A stretch of DNA of 64,000 nucleotides from Collinsella sp. (GCA_019414445.1 DXMA01000012.1:9448-73447); one strand, 5' to 3'; positions 24,020-33,151 are shown, counted from the first letter of the stretch. Program-made: numbers and translations. Notes: generated by a model not told the origin, from the letters alone.

Positions 24020-25621
24020 GTGTCTGCAACCATCAAACCCTTCACCGACGAGTTCGAAGAGTATGGCCGCGACGAATCTCGCGCATCGGGCGAAGCATCG
24101 AGCATCTCGTTTCCGACAACGGAAGACGAGGTCCGTGCCATTTTGGAAACGCTCCATGCCGAGCGTGTCCCGGTAACGGTTCAGGGCGCCCGAACCGGCC
24201 TTGCCGCCGGTGCCGTGCCCCACGGTGGGCATATCCTCAATACTTCCCGTATGAATCGCTACTTGGGCCTTCGCCGCGATGAACAAGGCCAATTTCTGCT
24301 GCGCGTGGAGCCGGGCGTTGTGCTCTCGGAGCTGCGTAAGCAGCTGAGCAAGAAGGTACTGCCGACCGCTGGTTGGGACCAGGCATCGCTTGAGGCCTAC
24401 GAGGAGTTCCAAGAGTCCCCCGAGCAGTTCTTTCCCACCGATCCCACCGAGGCATCTGCCTGTCTGGGCGGCATGGCGGCATGCAACGCCTCAGGCGCCC
24501 GCAGCTACGCTTACGGTCCCATGCGCCCGCATATCACGGGACTCCACGTCGCGCTGGCTGATGGCGATTTGCTTGAGCTTCAGCGCGGCGAGGCTTTTGC
24601 CCAGGACCGCCACCTGTCGCTCGTGACGGCAGCGGGCCGTACGCTCGAGCTCGATCTTCCCGGCTATACCATGCCCGAGACAAAAAATGCCTCAGGCTAT
24701 TTCGTTGCGGACGATATGGACGCCATCGACCTCTTTATCGGCGCGTGCGGCACGCTCGGCGTCATTACCGAGCTCGAGATCGCCCTGCAGGCGGCACCTT
24801 CGGTCGTATGGGGTGTGAGTTGCTTTTTCGATAGCGAGGACAAGGCGGTGTCCTTTACCGATTCCGTGCGCCCTGTCCTGTCCCATGCGGCTGCCATCGA
24901 GTACTTCGATGCTGGCGCCCTGGATATTCTACGTCGCCAGCGCGAGCAGTCGACGGCGTTTGCCTCGCTGCCGGCGCTCGACGACGAGGCAAAGGTCTGT
25001 GTCTACGTGGAGCTCGACTGCGACGACGAGGCGCAGGCGACCGAGGAGCTGTACCACCTGGGATGGGTGCTGGAGCTTGCGGGCGGCCGCGACGATGCGA
25101 CATGGGTCGCCCGCACCGAAGTCGATCGCGAGTGCCAGCGGTTCTTCCGCCACGCGGTGCCTGAGAGCGTCAACATGCTTATCGACGAGCGCCGCCGCAC
25201 GGATCCCACTATCACCAAGTTGGGCTCGGACATGTCGGTGCCCAATGCATGCCTTGCCGATGTCATGGCCCTCTATCGCCGCACGCTGGCCGAAAGCGGG
25301 CTTGAGTCTGCTGCCTGGGGACACATCGGGAACAACCATCTGCATGTGAACATCCTGCCGCGCGATGCGCAAGACTACCGTCGTGGTGGAGAACTCTTTG
25401 CCCAGTGGGCTTCCGAGGTCACGGCCATGGGCGGTGCCGTTTCTGCCGAACACGGCGTCGGCAAGATCAAGGCGGGCTTCTTGGAGACGATGTACGGCCA
25501 CGAGGCCATGGTCGAGTCGGCGCGTCTCAAACTCCAGCTCGATCCTGCCGGCCAGCTGGGTCGCGGCAACCTGTTTACGGAGAAGCTCTTGGATGAACTC
25601 GTTCAGAAAGGGGGCGCGTGA
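24020..25621 (+). CDS. FAD-linked 2-hydroxyacid (lactate) dehydrogenase, GlcD/LctD-like
   Basis: This 533-residue flavoprotein has an N-terminal PCMH-type FAD-binding domain (VPVTVQGARTGLAAGAVPHGG, about 50-70; ACLGGMAACNASGARSYAYG, about 148-167; GACGTLGVITELEIAL). The C-terminal FAD oxidase domain contains WGHIGNNHLHVNILPRD and ISAEHGVGKIK-type residues (exactly VSAEHGVGKIKAG). The start is GTG 24020 behind AAAGGGGGAG. The stop overlaps the EtfB region. With EtfB and a ferredoxin-fused EtfA downstream, the set matches the Ldh-Etf complex of Acetobacterium, which couples lactate oxidation to ferredoxin and NAD. Glycolate or another 2-hydroxyacid remains possible. Confidence 0.85.
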   Translation: MSATIKPFTDEFEEYGRDESRASGEASSISFPTTEDEVRAILETLHAERVPVTVQGARTGLAAGAVPHGGHILNTSRMNRYLGLRRDEQGQFLLRVEPGVVLSELRKQLSKKVLPTAGWDQASLEAYEEFQESPEQFFPTDPTEASACLGGMAACNASGARSYAYGPMRPHITGLHVALADGDLLELQRGEAFAQDRHLSLVTAAGRTLELDLPGYTMPETKNASGYFVADDMDAIDLFIGACGTLGVITELEIALQAAPSVVWGVSCFFDSEDKAVSFTDSVRPVLSHAAAIEYFDAGALDILRRQREQSTAFASLPALDDEAKVCVYVELDCDDEAQATEELYHLGWVLELAGGRDDATWVARTEVDRECQRFFRHAVPESVNMLIDERRRTDPTITKLGSDMSVPNACLADVMALYRRTLAESGLESAAWGHIGNNHLHVNILPRDAQDYRRGGELFAQWASEVTAMGGAVSAEHGVGKIKAGFLETMYGHEAMVESARLKLQLDPAGQLGRGNLFTEKLLDELVQKGGA

Positions 25622-25623
25622 AG

Positions 25624-26439
25624 ATGAGTGATTTCCATATGGTGGTGTGCGTCAAGGCGGTGCCCGGAAGCACCGAGGTCAAGATGGACCCCAAGACCAA
25701 TACTATCGTGCGTGATGGCAAGCAGGCGGTCATTAATCCCTTCGATGCAAGTGCCCTCGAATGTGCGCTAGCGCTGAAGGACGACTTTATCGGCTTTGGC
25801 ATGGACGTGCGTGTGACGGTGGTGTCGATGGGCATCCCCGCGACCGAATCGCTGCTGCGCGACTGCATCGCCCGCGGTGCCGACGACGCGCTGCTGCTGA
25901 CCGACCGAGCCTTTGCGGGCGCCGATACCCTAGCCACCACCTATGCCCTCAAATGCGGCATCGAGGCACTCGATGAGGATTTTGACCTGCTCATCTGCGG
26001 CAAGATGGCAGTGGACGGCGATACGGCCCAGATCGGCCCCGAGCTGGCCGGCGCCTTTGGGGTCCCCTGCGTGACCGACGTGAGCTGTGTGCAGAGCGCG
26101 GGATTTACGACGTGTGGCTCGCTGGCGCTCGTTCACGGCTGCGATGCCGGCGAGGAGACGGTGTACCTGGAGATGCCGTGTGCGATGACGACTGCCAAGG
26201 AGATTGGCCAGCTGCGCATGCCGAGTATTGCCGGTATTCGCGCGGCCGAGGATGCAGACGTGCGCGTGGCCAGCGCTGCCGACGTAAACGCCGACCCCTC
26301 GCGTTGCGGCCTTGCCGGATCACCGACGCAGGTCGTGCGCTCGTTTGTGCCCGACCGTGACCAAACGTGCGAGGCCGTCGAGGGAACGGCGTCCGGGCAG
26401 GCGGTAAAACTTGCCAAGATTATTGAGGGGATGGCATAG
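25624..26439 (+). CDS. etfB: Electron transfer flavoprotein beta subunit
   Basis: This 271-residue EtfB contains VVCVKAVPGSTEVKMDP at the N-terminus, INPFDASALECALALKD, and CGKMAVDGDTAQIGPELAGAFGVPCVTDV, the conserved nucleotide-binding block. The start could be GTG 25618, which overlaps the upstream stop. ATG 25624 is better placed nine bases after AGAAAGGGGG. It forms the EtfAB heterodimer with the next gene product, binds AMP/FAD and takes electrons from the dehydrogenase. The downstream etfA follows with no gap. Confidence 0.92.
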   Translation: MSDFHMVVCVKAVPGSTEVKMDPKTNTIVRDGKQAVINPFDASALECALALKDDFIGFGMDVRVTVVSMGIPATESLLRDCIARGADDALLLTDRAFAGADTLATTYALKCGIEALDEDFDLLICGKMAVDGDTAQIGPELAGAFGVPCVTDVSCVQSAGFTTCGSLALVHGCDAGEETVYLEMPCAMTTAKEIGQLRMPSIAGIRAAEDADVRVASAADVNADPSRCGLAGSPTQVVRSFVPDRDQTCEAVEGTASGQAVKLAKIIEGMA

Positions 26440-27645
26440 ATGAGCGGGCTGATTATCGATAGCGAAGCCTGTATCGGCTGCGGTCGCTGCGTTCGCGCCT
26501 GCGCCTCGGGCGGCATTGTGGTGGAGGGCGAGCGCCCCAATCGCTGTGCCCGCGTAACCGACGGCTGTATCCTGTGCGGCGGGTGCGTCGACGCCTGCCC
26601 CGTCAACGCCATCTCGATCGAGCGCGACGAGGCCGCCGGCGCGGTAGACCTTGACGCATATCGAGACATTTGGGTCTTCGTGCAAACTGACAAGCACGAT
26701 GCCGTGGCATCCGTGGCCTTCGAGCTCATGGGCAAGGGACGCGAGCTTGCTGATGCCCGCGGCTGTCGCCTGGTGGCACTGGTCGGCATGAGCCCCGAGG
26801 GCTCGCTCGAGGACCTCGAACACCTGGTTTGTGCCGGCGCGGACGAAGTTCTGGTCTGTCGTGACGAGCGCCTGCGTCAGAACGACGCGGAGGTCTATGC
26901 TCGCCTGATCTACGATTTGGTGGCCGAGCGCAAGCCCGAGGCCATTCTGTACGGCGCGACCGCGTTTGGCCGCGAACTGGCACCCGGCGTTGCCGTGCGC
27001 CTGCAGACGGGCCTTACGGCTGATTGCACGGTGCTTTCGGTGGATACGGAGACGGGTCTGCTGCAGCAGACGCGCCCGGCGTTTGGCGGCAACCTGATGG
27101 CCACCATTATCTGCCCCAACCACCGTCCTCAGATGGCAACGGTGCGCCCCGGCATCTTTAAGGCGCCCGAGTTTGACTATAGCCGCTCCGGCACGATTAC
27201 CCAGGTAGTGCTTGCGGATGACGTTAAGGCCCGCGTCGAGATCTCGATTCCCGCCGAGGAGTGGGGACAGCAGGCCTCAATTGCCGATGCCGAGCGTCTG
27301 GTCGTGGTGGGCCGCGGCATCGGCTCCAAGAAGAATCTGCCCCTGATGCGAAAGCTCGCCGATGCCCTGGGTGCCGAGCTTGGTTGCACGCGTCCCATTG
27401 TGGAGGCAGGCTGGTTGGAGTATCGCCACCAAATTGGCCAGACGGGTGTATCGGTCTCGCCCAAGCTCCTCGTGAGCATCGGTGTCTCGGGTGCTATCCA
27501 GCATCTCGCCGGCATCGGTGGGGCGGAGTGCATTGTTGCCATCAATGAGGACCCGGATGCCCCCATCTTCGGTGCCGCCCAGTACAAGGTCGTCGGCGAT
27601 GCCGTTGAGATCGTTGAGGAACTGCTGGCTCAGCTCGAGTGCTAA
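26440..27645 (+). CDS. etfA: EtfA with N-terminal two-cluster ferredoxin domain
   Basis: This 401-residue protein fuses a bacterial ferredoxin domain (CIGCGRCVRAC and CILCGGCVDACP within the first 60 residues, enough cysteines for two 4Fe-4S clusters) to an electron-transfer flavoprotein alpha subunit. The FAD domain carries VVVGRGIGSKKN, RPIVEAGWLEYRHQIGQTG and GVSGAIQHLAGI, and ends with the usual EIVEELLAQL. The ferredoxin extension is a feature of bifurcating Etf complexes such as LctC and CarE. Its stop overlaps by four bases that of the convergent HD gene. Confidence 0.92.
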   Translation: MSGLIIDSEACIGCGRCVRACASGGIVVEGERPNRCARVTDGCILCGGCVDACPVNAISIERDEAAGAVDLDAYRDIWVFVQTDKHDAVASVAFELMGKGRELADARGCRLVALVGMSPEGSLEDLEHLVCAGADEVLVCRDERLRQNDAEVYARLIYDLVAERKPEAILYGATAFGRELAPGVAVRLQTGLTADCTVLSVDTETGLLQQTRPAFGGNLMATIICPNHRPQMATVRPGIFKAPEFDYSRSGTITQVVLADDVKARVEISIPAEEWGQQASIADAERLVVVGRGIGSKKNLPLMRKLADALGAELGCTRPIVEAGWLEYRHQIGQTGVSVSPKLLVSIGVSGAIQHLAGIGGAECIVAINEDPDAPIFGAAQYKVVGDAVEIVEELLAQLEC

Positions 27646-28454
27646 GCGCTTGCCAGCCAGCGGCGCAGCTCGTCCTTAAGGCGGCTCCAGGTTGCCTGCG
27701 CGGCGGGGTCGGTAAAGGGTCGCGTAATGCCAAAGGGCGCGTCGAGCAGGCGATAGATATCGCCTTGCTCGCGCGCCAGTGCACGGCTTGCCGGATGGAC
27801 GAGCTCAAACATAAAGCAGATGAGCCCCACCAGGTAGTCCGCCGGCTCGTTGCGCTCGTCACGCGCGACGCAGCGATGCTCGTCAAAGGCGGTAAGCGCC
27901 GGTGTCGAGAAGTGGCTGGCGAGAAACGTGTCCTCATCCACCTTGAGGATGGTGTCGACGGTGCTGTCGGCGATGGTGCGCATAATGTCAATCTTGTCGC
28001 CATCGCGCACGATCTCGCAGAAGCTCCGTGTACGGGTGTCGAGTTCCGTGGGCAGGCGAAAATCACTGTGGTGGGCGATGCTCGCGCGGATCAGTTCGTC
28101 CTCTGCCGGGTCATCGATAAAGTCGCGGATGCTCGTTACGGCGGGTGCATCGGCGGGATTCTCGCCAAAGAGGACCTCGATGCCCAGCGCTGCATGGCTC
28201 ATGCTCTCGGCGTCCTTAAAGGTGTCCCAGCGCCGCAACTGCTCAAAGCGGCCCATATCGTGTAGCAGGCCGCAAAGCCATGCCAGGTCAATATCTTCTG
28301 ACGACCAGCCCTGCTCGCGCGCTACGGCATCGCATGCCTCGGCCACGTGGTACGTATGCTCGATTTTGAGCGCGATGCGTGGGTTGGTGGCGTCGTAGGC
28401 ATCGGTGTAGCTTTTGAAGGCCGCGCGCGCCCGGTCTCGATCGATAACTGTCAT
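27642..28454 (-). CDS. HD-domain phosphohydrolase
   Basis: This 270-residue protein has an HD domain. The metal-binding residues are seen in HTYHVAEACDAVA (first His), GLLHDMGRFEQ (the HD pair), ASIAHHSDFR (His) and EIVRDGDKIDIMR (Asp). The family hydrolyses nucleotides or phosphodiesters; this compact type, common in Coriobacteriia and Firmicutes, has no known substrate. It reads towards etfA, with the stop codons overlapping, and starts divergently from azlC across a 36-bp inverted repeat that may control one or both genes. Confidence 0.83.
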   Translation of the reverse strand: MTVIDRDRARAAFKSYTDAYDATNPRIALKIEHTYHVAEACDAVAREQGWSSEDIDLAWLCGLLHDMGRFEQLRRWDTFKDAESMSHAALGIEVLFGENPADAPAVTSIRDFIDDPAEDELIRASIAHHSDFRLPTELDTRTRSFCEIVRDGDKIDIMRTIADSTVDTILKVDEDTFLASHFSTPALTAFDEHRCVARDERNEPADYLVGLICFMFELVHPASRALAREQGDIYRLLDAPFGITRPFTDPAAQATWSRLKDELRRWLASA

Positions 28455-28485
28455 AATGACTTCCTAAAAAGTTGTGTCTTTCGAT

Positions 28486-28521
28486 CCGGTGGCAATTGTA
28501 GGTGAACTTTATTGCCACCGG
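28486..28521. promoter_or_regulatory. Perfect 11-bp inverted repeat between divergent genes
   Basis: CCGGTGGCAAT (28486-28496) and ATTGCCACCGG (28511-28521) are exact complements with a 14-base spacer. The repeat lies between the HD gene (start 28454, minus) and azlC (plus). It is a candidate operator, or a hairpin in the azlC leader. It covers the TTG at 28512 that would extend azlC, which argues against that start. Confidence 0.7.
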
Positions 28522-28580
28522 TTGATATTTCTGCTGCGTTGCAAGGCGCGCTGCAGACGACTTACCAGAATGGGAGTGGC

Positions 28581-29273
28581 ATGGTCCTTAGGATCTTTAA
28601 AATCGTCTGGCCAGTGATGCTTACCTATGTTGCAATAGGCGCGCCGTGCGGAATGATCATGGGGCAGACGGGAATGGAGCCCTGGATGGTCTTTGCTCTG
28701 AGCAGCACGTTTGTGACGGGCAGCGGCCAGTTTATGATCTGCAACCTGTGGCTGGCGGGCGTGCCTGCAGCATCGATCGTCGCGAGCGTCGCCGCCATCT
28801 CCTCGCGCTTTGCGCTTTACTCGGCATCGATCGCACCCCATCTGGCGGGCGCCTCGAAGCGTCAGACGCTGGCTGTTGCCGCGACACTTACCGAGGAGGC
28901 ATATGGCATCTCGCTTGCCAAGTTGGTTGAAGGGGAGGATTGGGGCCCGCGCGAGTCCTTTGTGCTCAACGTGATCCTTATCGCAACATGGGGCGTATCG
29001 TGTACGACGGGCGCCATCGTCGGCGCCGTTGTCGATGTTCCCACCGCTATTGCGAGTTTCGTCTGCACGTCGCTCTTTATCTGTCTACTCTTTTCGCAGC
29101 GGTTGTCGCGCGGCAACGTTGTCGCGGCGGTTTCGGGCGCGGTGTCCGTCGCCGTATGCAAGTTCTTGGGCCTCATGAATATTACCGTGCCGGCAAGCGT
29201 CGTGGTCGGCATTGCCATTGCGCTGGCGTGCGATGCTGTATTTGACGGAAGAGGTGCCCGCGATGCCCGTTAA
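28581..29273 (+). CDS. azlC: AzlC-family branched-chain amino acid exporter subunit
   Basis: This 230-residue membrane protein with about six to seven hydrophobic segments matches AzlC: PVMLTYVAIGAPCGMIMG near the start, then STFVTGSGQFMICNLWLAG and SSRFALYSASIAPHL, the characteristic conserved stretch. A longer frame begins at TTG 28512, but ATG 28581 gives the usual family length and avoids the inverted repeat. It functions with AzlD as an amino-acid exporter. The azlD start lies inside its last codons. Confidence 0.85.
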   Translation: MVLRIFKIVWPVMLTYVAIGAPCGMIMGQTGMEPWMVFALSSTFVTGSGQFMICNLWLAGVPAASIVASVAAISSRFALYSASIAPHLAGASKRQTLAVAATLTEEAYGISLAKLVEGEDWGPRESFVLNVILIATWGVSCTTGAIVGAVVDVPTAIASFVCTSLFICLLFSQRLSRGNVVAAVSGAVSVAVCKFLGLMNITVPASVVVGIAIALACDAVFDGRGARDAR

Positions 29274-29586
29274 CGAGTTCTTGGTTCTGTGGCTGTCGTC
29301 GTGGGCTGCTATCGCGTTCTTTCGCATCGCGCCGGCGTTCGCCTTGCGCGGGCGGACCCTGTCGCCCCGTATTACCGAGGCCCTGGGCTATATCCCGCCC
29401 GCTGCCTTTGCCGCGCTGGTCGCCAACGACTTGGTGAGTCCCGGCGCGTTCGACGCGGGGCTCTGGCCTGCCTTGGTTCCCTGGATTGCGGCCGCCGGCG
29501 TCGTGGTCGTGGCGGTCAAGACAAAATCGATGCTGTGGTGCTGCGTCTCGGGCATCGTACTCTATATCGTCTTGAGCCTTATATAG
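29263..29586 (+). CDS. azlD: AzlD-family small membrane partner
   Basis: This 107-residue protein with three to four membrane segments starts at ATG 29263 behind GGAAGAGGTG and overlaps the end of azlC by 11 bases. ATIAFFRIAPAFAL-like residues (exactly AAIAFFRIAPAFALRG) and LGYIPPAAFAALVANDL match the AzlD signature around its conserved Pro-Ala pair. AzlD is needed with AzlC for branched-chain amino acid efflux. A longer frame from 29212 would overlap azlC by 62 bases and lacks a ribosome site. Confidence 0.85.
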   Translation: MPVNEFLVLWLSSWAAIAFFRIAPAFALRGRTLSPRITEALGYIPPAAFAALVANDLVSPGAFDAGLWPALVPWIAAAGVVVVAVKTKSMLWCCVSGIVLYIVLSLI

Positions 29587-29736
29587 GGGTGGCGTCGCGG
29601 GCGCCGAATCTCGTTCCATCCCAACTTGTCGAGTTTTTCACCGAGCTGGTCTATTTCTTCTGGTACCATGGTCAAACTTTACTGTAGCAAAGCGTGACGT
29701 GGGCTTTTGTATCCCGTCAGCGGAAATGGGGGTTTC

Positions 29737-30759
29737 ATGGCACAGGAAGCAACCACCAACGAGCAAAAGAAATTCAAGGTCCCGCGCATCCCGGGCGACA
29801 TCATGATTTATCCGATGATCGTCGGTCTTTTGCTCAACACCTTCTGCCCGCAGGTTTTTGAGATCGGCGGATTCTTTACGGCTGCCTGCCGCGGTGGCTC
29901 CAATACCATTGTCGCCGCGATCCTGCTGTTTGTGGGCGCCGGCATCAGCTTTAAGTCCACGCCGGGTGCCATCAAGACCGGTATCGTCGTGCTGATCCCC
30001 AAGCTGGTCGTCGCAGCGGCTCTCGGCCTGGGCGTGGCATATTTCTTTAACGACAACTTCCTGGGTCTGAGCTCCGTGTCTATCATCGGCGGCATCACGT
30101 TTTGCAACATGGCGCTCTATACGGGCATCATGGGCGAGTTCGGCGATGAGTCCGAGCAGGGCGCCGTCGGTATCCTGTTCTTTACGGCTGGCCCCGCCGT
30201 CACGATGATCATCCTCGGTGTTTCCGGCCTCGCCAACATTCCCATTGGCACCATTATCGGCTCCATCTTGCCACTCGTTATTGGCATGGTTCTGGGCAAC
30301 CTGTTCCCGTTTATCAAGAACCTGCTGGTTCCCGGTGCCAATCCCGCGATTGCCGTCATCGGATTTCAGCTCGGTGCGTCCATGAGCCTGTCGAGCTTTA
30401 TCACCGGCGGTATTTCCGGCATTCTGTTGGGCCTCATCACCCTCTTTATCGTTGGCCCCATCACCTTTGCCTTCGAGCGCTTGTGCGGCGGCAACGGCAA
30501 GGCCGCCGTTGCTTGCTCCACCATCGCCGGCACGGCTATGACCACGCCGGTTGCTCTTGCTGAGGTCGCGCCGCGCTATGCCGAGCTTGCGCCCACCGCG
30601 TATGCGCAGATCGCCACCGCCGTCATCATCACGGCCATCATGGCCCCGATTCTGACCGGCTGGGTCGATAAGAAGTTCTGCCACGGCGAAGAGGATCTGT
30701 CGGTCGAAGGCGTCGAGGCTATTGAGGAGGCCGTCGCGACCGACATCGACGGCGAGTAA
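29737..30759 (+). CDS. 2-keto-3-deoxygluconate permease, KdgT family
   Basis: This 340-residue protein has about ten membrane segments and starts at ATG 29737 behind GGGGG. The conserved pieces PGDIMIYPMIVGLLLNTF, GGSNTIVAAILLFVGAG, GGITFCNMALYTGIMGE and CSTIAGTAMTTPVA match the KdgT family, which imports 2-keto-3-deoxygluconate, a pectin and uronate breakdown product, by proton symport. No uronate-catabolism gene is beside it, so the substrate should be taken as a family-level call. A strong inverted repeat follows at 30809-30848. Confidence 0.85.
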   Translation: MAQEATTNEQKKFKVPRIPGDIMIYPMIVGLLLNTFCPQVFEIGGFFTAACRGGSNTIVAAILLFVGAGISFKSTPGAIKTGIVVLIPKLVVAAALGLGVAYFFNDNFLGLSSVSIIGGITFCNMALYTGIMGEFGDESEQGAVGILFFTAGPAVTMIILGVSGLANIPIGTIIGSILPLVIGMVLGNLFPFIKNLLVPGANPAIAVIGFQLGASMSLSSFITGGISGILLGLITLFIVGPITFAFERLCGGNGKAAVACSTIAGTAMTTPVALAEVAPRYAELAPTAYAQIATAVIITAIMAPILTGWVDKKFCHGEEDLSVEGVEAIEEAVATDIDGE

Positions 30760-30808
30760 TCGTCGACGCGAGTCAATCAAGCCGGCGTGTGCAATTCGCG
30801 CCGTATGG

Positions 30809-30848
30809 GCGCCCGAACGAGAGCTGTCTTGCAGTGACGTTCGGGCGC
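30809..30848 (+). terminator. Stem-loop after the KdgT gene
   Basis: GCGCCCGAACG (30809-30819) and CGTTCGGGCGC (30838-30848) are perfect complements with an 18-base loop. There is only a short, broken T-rich tail, so it may be a terminator or an mRNA-end stabiliser. Confidence 0.6.
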
Positions 30849-30948
30849 TCTGCTATTATTCCCTATACCCCTGCGGAGTAGGGGTGTTTATTGCCCAGGC
30901 ACGAATCGGGCGATTCTGACCACTTGGATATTGAAGGGATGGCGTCTA

Positions 30949-32091
30949 GTGGTTAAGGCACTCAAGATCGAGATATTCCTGCTATGCATGATTGTTCTTA
31001 TCGGGCTTGCCGCGCGAAGTCGCCACTCCTTGTTCTCGAGTACCCAGCAGTTATTGTTTAGTACGCTCGGCTACACCTCTGCCGCGTACATGTTATTCGA
31101 TATAATCTGGACGCTTTCGGACGGTGTGGGCGGCACGCTGGGCATTGCTGCCAACTGGATTTCCAACGCGGTTTCGTTTTCGCTCTTTGCCGCCGCGTGC
31201 CTTATTTGGTTTATCTATTCCGAGACGGTGCAGGGTTCTCGCCTTTTGACCGCGCGCTCTAGAGTGGCGCTTGTAACGCTGCCTGCGGCGCTGGTAGTCG
31301 TACTGGCGTTTTCGAGCTACTGGACGCATGCCCTGTTCTATATCGATGCGCAGGGCGCGTATCGTCGTGGTTTTGTCTATATGATCCAGCCCATCGTCAG
31401 CTACTGCTACGTTATATATACGTCCCTGCATGCGTTTATACAATCTTGCAAGGTCGAGAGCCTACAAAAGAAGGCCATCTATCAAACCTTGGCATTTTTC
31501 GCCATTCCGGCCCTGGTAGCTGGTGTCTTTCAGGTCTTTTATTCGGGTCCTTGCCTTAGTGTCGGCATCATGTTAAGTATGTTGCAGCTCTACATTGTTT
31601 GCCAGGAGCAGATGATCTCGACCGACCCGTTGACCGGTCTCAACAATCGCAACCGCTTTGAGACCTATATGCTGTCGCTCTTCTCGAATATGGATCAGGC
31701 CGAAGATGTGTATCTGCTCATGATGGACGCTGACGGCTTTAAGCAGATTAACGATCGCTATGGACATGTGGAGGGCGACCATGCCCTCCAGGTCGTATCT
31801 GCTACGCTCAAAGAGGTCTGCTCAGCGTCTGGTGGCTTTATCGCACGTTATGGCGGCGATGAGTTCGTGGTGCTTCAAAAGGCAGCGGCGGAGCAGGACA
31901 TCATGGACCTGTGTTCGGCGATTAACGACGAGCTCGCTCGTGCCGAGGTGCCGTATGCATTGCGGATGTCCATTGGTTACGCGCGGGTCGGCGATAGTGT
32001 TGATACCTGGCAAGACTTACTTCGCGCTGCCGATGCGGAGCTCTACCGCGTCAAGGCCGAGAAAAAGAAAGCCGGCGTTCAGATACGCTAG
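30949..32091 (+). CDS. Membrane diguanylate cyclase (GGDEF)
   Basis: This 380-residue protein has seven or so N-terminal membrane segments (residues 5-215) that form a sensory unit, followed by a GGDEF domain. The catalytic motif is RYGGDEF (about 300-306), preceded by DPLTGLNNRNRFE and DADGFKQINDRYGHVEGD, so the cyclase should be active and make c-di-GMP from GTP. The usual inhibitory RxxD five residues before GGDEF is absent (the sequence there is SASGGFIA). GTG 30949 with AAGGGATGG upstream is preferred to TTG 30931. No c-di-GMP effector gene lies nearby. Confidence 0.88.
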   Translation: MVKALKIEIFLLCMIVLIGLAARSRHSLFSSTQQLLFSTLGYTSAAYMLFDIIWTLSDGVGGTLGIAANWISNAVSFSLFAAACLIWFIYSETVQGSRLLTARSRVALVTLPAALVVVLAFSSYWTHALFYIDAQGAYRRGFVYMIQPIVSYCYVIYTSLHAFIQSCKVESLQKKAIYQTLAFFAIPALVAGVFQVFYSGPCLSVGIMLSMLQLYIVCQEQMISTDPLTGLNNRNRFETYMLSLFSNMDQAEDVYLLMMDADGFKQINDRYGHVEGDHALQVVSATLKEVCSASGGFIARYGGDEFVVLQKAAAEQDIMDLCSAINDELARAEVPYALRMSIGYARVGDSVDTWQDLLRAADAELYRVKAEKKKAGVQIR

Positions 32092-32189
32092 AAAAAGGGG
32101 CGCACGCTTGCGTGCGTGGCGGCCCTCAGCTCACCGATGTACTCCAATAAGCTAAAGTGTGCGAACAACCTCTCAAAAAAGTGAGCTCG

Positions 32190-33125
32190 CTAGGCCTTTT
32201 TGGGTTTGTTGACGATGATGATGCCGCCGCAGACCAACAGCAGGGCAACGATGACGGTAACGGGGCTCGTGCCAGCGCCCTCGCCGAGCAGCAGCGCGCT
32301 CAGCAGCACGCCAAAGACTGGGTTCATAAAGCCAAAGACCGAAACGCGGCTTACGGGGTTGACGGCAAGCAGGCGCGACCACAGCGAGTACGCGACCGCG
32401 GAGATAAGCGCCATGTAGATGATGAGCGCGATGGCGGGGGCAATCGCTGTGGGGGAGAGCGTGCCGCCCATCAAAAAGCCGATGGCGGTGAGGACCAGGC
32501 CGCCGACCAAGAACTGCCACCCGGCAAGCAAGACGCCGCCGTGCTCGCGCGAGAAGATGCCGATCAGGCAGGTCGAAAGGGCACCCGCGACGGTGGAGGC
32601 CAGGATAAAGCCCTCGCCGTCGAGCGTAAAGCCAAAGGTACCGTCCGCGCCCGAAAGGTTGACGAGCGCGACGCCGGCAAAGCCCAGTACGCAGCCGAGC
32701 ACCTTGGCCGCATCGAGCTTTTCGGTGTGAAACGCCAGGGCGGCAAAGAGGATGGCCAAGAAGTTGGCGCTGGCCTCGATGATGGAGCTCGACATGGCGC
32801 TGGCGCGCGAGAGTCCCAGGTAGAAAAAGAAGTACTGCCCGATAGTCTGGAAGAGCGACAACGTGAGGATAGACTTGATATCGCGCGCTTGCGGAACGAG
32901 CGGGCGGCGCTGGGCCACGCTCATGCCGACAATGACCAGCATGCCGGCAAGGGTGAAGCGCAGACCCGCGAAGAGCAGCTGCGAGGCGCTGTCGTGCGCG
33001 GGAATGCCAAAGAGGCCGTAGCCGATCTTGATGCAGGGAAAAGCCGACCCCCAGAGCGCGCAGCAGACGAGGCAGCCCAGGATGAGCCCGGGCAGGGTGG
33101 CGAGATACGGCTTGCGGCTTTCCAT
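32190..33125 (-). CDS. EamA/DMT-family transporter
   Basis: This 311-residue protein has ten hydrophobic segments in two repeated EamA halves. The first contains ALWGSAFPCIKIGY and SRASAMSSSIIEAS, the second LISAVAYSLWSRLL and NPVSRVSVFGFMNPVFGVLLS. The start is ATG 33125, behind GGAAGGAC; a longer frame has no ribosome site. Members export amino acids or metabolites; the substrate is unknown. It lies downstream of purL on the same strand, separated by the purL terminator. Confidence 0.87.
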   Translation of the reverse strand: MESRKPYLATLPGLILGCLVCCALWGSAFPCIKIGYGLFGIPAHDSASQLLFAGLRFTLAGMLVIVGMSVAQRRPLVPQARDIKSILTLSLFQTIGQYFFFYLGLSRASAMSSSIIEASANFLAILFAALAFHTEKLDAAKVLGCVLGFAGVALVNLSGADGTFGFTLDGEGFILASTVAGALSTCLIGIFSREHGGVLLAGWQFLVGGLVLTAIGFLMGGTLSPTAIAPAIALIIYMALISAVAYSLWSRLLAVNPVSRVSVFGFMNPVFGVLLSALLLGEGAGTSPVTVIVALLLVCGGIIIVNKPKKA

Positions 33126-33151
33126 GATGTCCTTCCTGTATGCGCGAAGCA

